Positions 6,052-6,463 of a DNA stretch of 6,463 bases are shown piece by piece (position 1 is the first letter of the stretch; each line of letters opens with the position of its first letter). Both the position numbers and the translations under genes were made by a program. The notes below the pieces were generated by a model. The model saw only the letters and a list, made by a program, of their open reading frames with translations, did not search any database and had not been told where the DNA came from. The stretch lies in the NCBI GenBank assembly GCA_018623895.1, contig JAAZUY010000032.1, forward strand, positions 1 to 6,463, read 5' to 3'. The stretch is from a bacterium. GTDB taxonomy: Bacteria > Bacillota_I > Bacilli_A > Acholeplasmatales > Acholeplasmataceae.

Positions 6052-6463
6052 ATGTTATTCGAAAAATATAAAATAAAACAATTCATCGTAAAAAATAGAA
6101 TTGTCATGGCGCCGATGTGCATGTATCAAAGCGACAACTATGGTTTTGTTAAAGAATTCCATAAAGCACATTATTATTCAAGATCATTAGGAGGCATTGG
6201 TATAGTAATTGTAGAGGCGACTTCAGTATCAGAGAATGGAAGAATTTCAGATAGAGATTTAGGAATATGGAGAGAAGAACATGTTCAAGGGTTGAGCCAA
6301 TTAGCCTCAAATATTAAAGAAGGCGGTGCTATTCCGTTTATTCAACTTAATCATGCTGGTAGAAAGTCTTTTTCTAAAAAAGTTATAGCTCCATCATCTA
6401 TTTCAAACTATAGAAGTGATAAAGTGCTTGAAAAAATGACGACTAAAATTATTGATGAAGTTA
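6052..6463 (+). CDS. NADH:flavin oxidoreductase / old yellow enzyme of YqjM (NamA) type, N-terminal part
   Basis: The 137 codons up to the right edge encode the start of an FMN-dependent ene-reductase. KNRIVMAPMCMYQS (14-27) matches the YqjM/NamA motif KNRIVMSPMCMYSS, with Cys23 and Tyr25 corresponding to the redox-tuning Cys26 and Tyr28 of Bacillus YqjM. FHKAHYYSRSLGGIGIVIVEATSV (36-59), GRISDRDLGIWREEHVQGL (63-81) and FIQLNHAGRK (96-105; FMN-contacting Gln98, HAGRK loop) follow in the expected order and spacing. Such enzymes reduce C=C bonds of alpha,beta-unsaturated carbonyls, or nitro compounds, with NAD(P)H; the physiological substrate is often unknown. The start is supported by GAGGA (6042-6046), six bases upstream. 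The terminator just before it suggests a separate transcript, but only a weak TATTAT (6034-6039) is visible as a promoter. The catalytic His pair and C-terminus lie outside the window. Confidence 0.9.
   Translation, partial: MLFEKYKIKQFIVKNRIVMAPMCMYQSDNYGFVKEFHKAHYYSRSLGGIGIVIVEATSVSENGRISDRDLGIWREEHVQGLSQLASNIKEGGAIPFIQLNHAGRKSFSKKVIAPSSISNYRSDKVLEKMTTKIIDEV

Noticed and set aside
1..6463. tRNA, rRNA, CRISPR array, insertion sequence or attachment site
   Set aside because: The window is almost fully coding, with intergenic gaps of 108 bp or less. I saw no cloverleaf-like GC-rich segment, spaced direct repeats, transposase motifs or terminal inverted repeats.

Overview
The window is very AT-rich (about a quarter G+C by eye), with AAA/TTA/ATT-dominated codons and GGTGA/GAGG ribosome binding sites. 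This suggests a low-G+C Firmicutes or Tenericutes-type bacterium. A wall-less or near-wall-less lineage that keeps the standard code (Acholeplasma, Izemoplasma or Haloplasma type) is plausible but not proven. All ten tryptophans in the seven genes are TGG, and four of the five visible gene ends are TGA, so TGA is a stop codon here.

Layout. On the minus strand, a two-gene operon runs leftward from about 1284: a CPBP-family intramembrane protease-like protein (1264-458), followed after three bases by the N-terminal half of a GH17-like / COG5309-type glycosidase that runs off the left edge (454-1). A 108-bp divergent intergenic region (1265-1372) carries back-to-back extended -10 promoters. On the plus strand, three genes overlap one another: an RdgB/HAM1 XTP/dITP pyrophosphatase (1373-1972), a LicA/choline-kinase-like phosphotransferase (1953-2828, 20-bp overlap), and a 984-residue multidomain protein (2825-5779, ATGA overlap). 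The last reads as TPR-like helices, linker, GAF-like, PAS-like, a GGDEF-like domain without its signature and an EAL-like domain without most catalytic residues. Next come a 65-residue orphan protein with its own promoter (5813-6010), a hairpin terminator that incorporates its stop codon, and the N-terminal third of a YqjM/NamA-type old yellow enzyme (6052 to the right edge).

How they may work together. RdgB cleans the nucleotide pool, and the kinase phosphorylates a small alcohol or amino-alcohol (choline, ethanolamine or similar). The large protein looks like a cytoplasmic sensor or scaffold derived from a c-di-GMP turnover enzyme that has lost catalysis. Tight overlap implies the three are made together. 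The point most worth following up is the coupling of a LicA-like kinase to a strongly diverged, probably inactive GGDEF/EAL protein.
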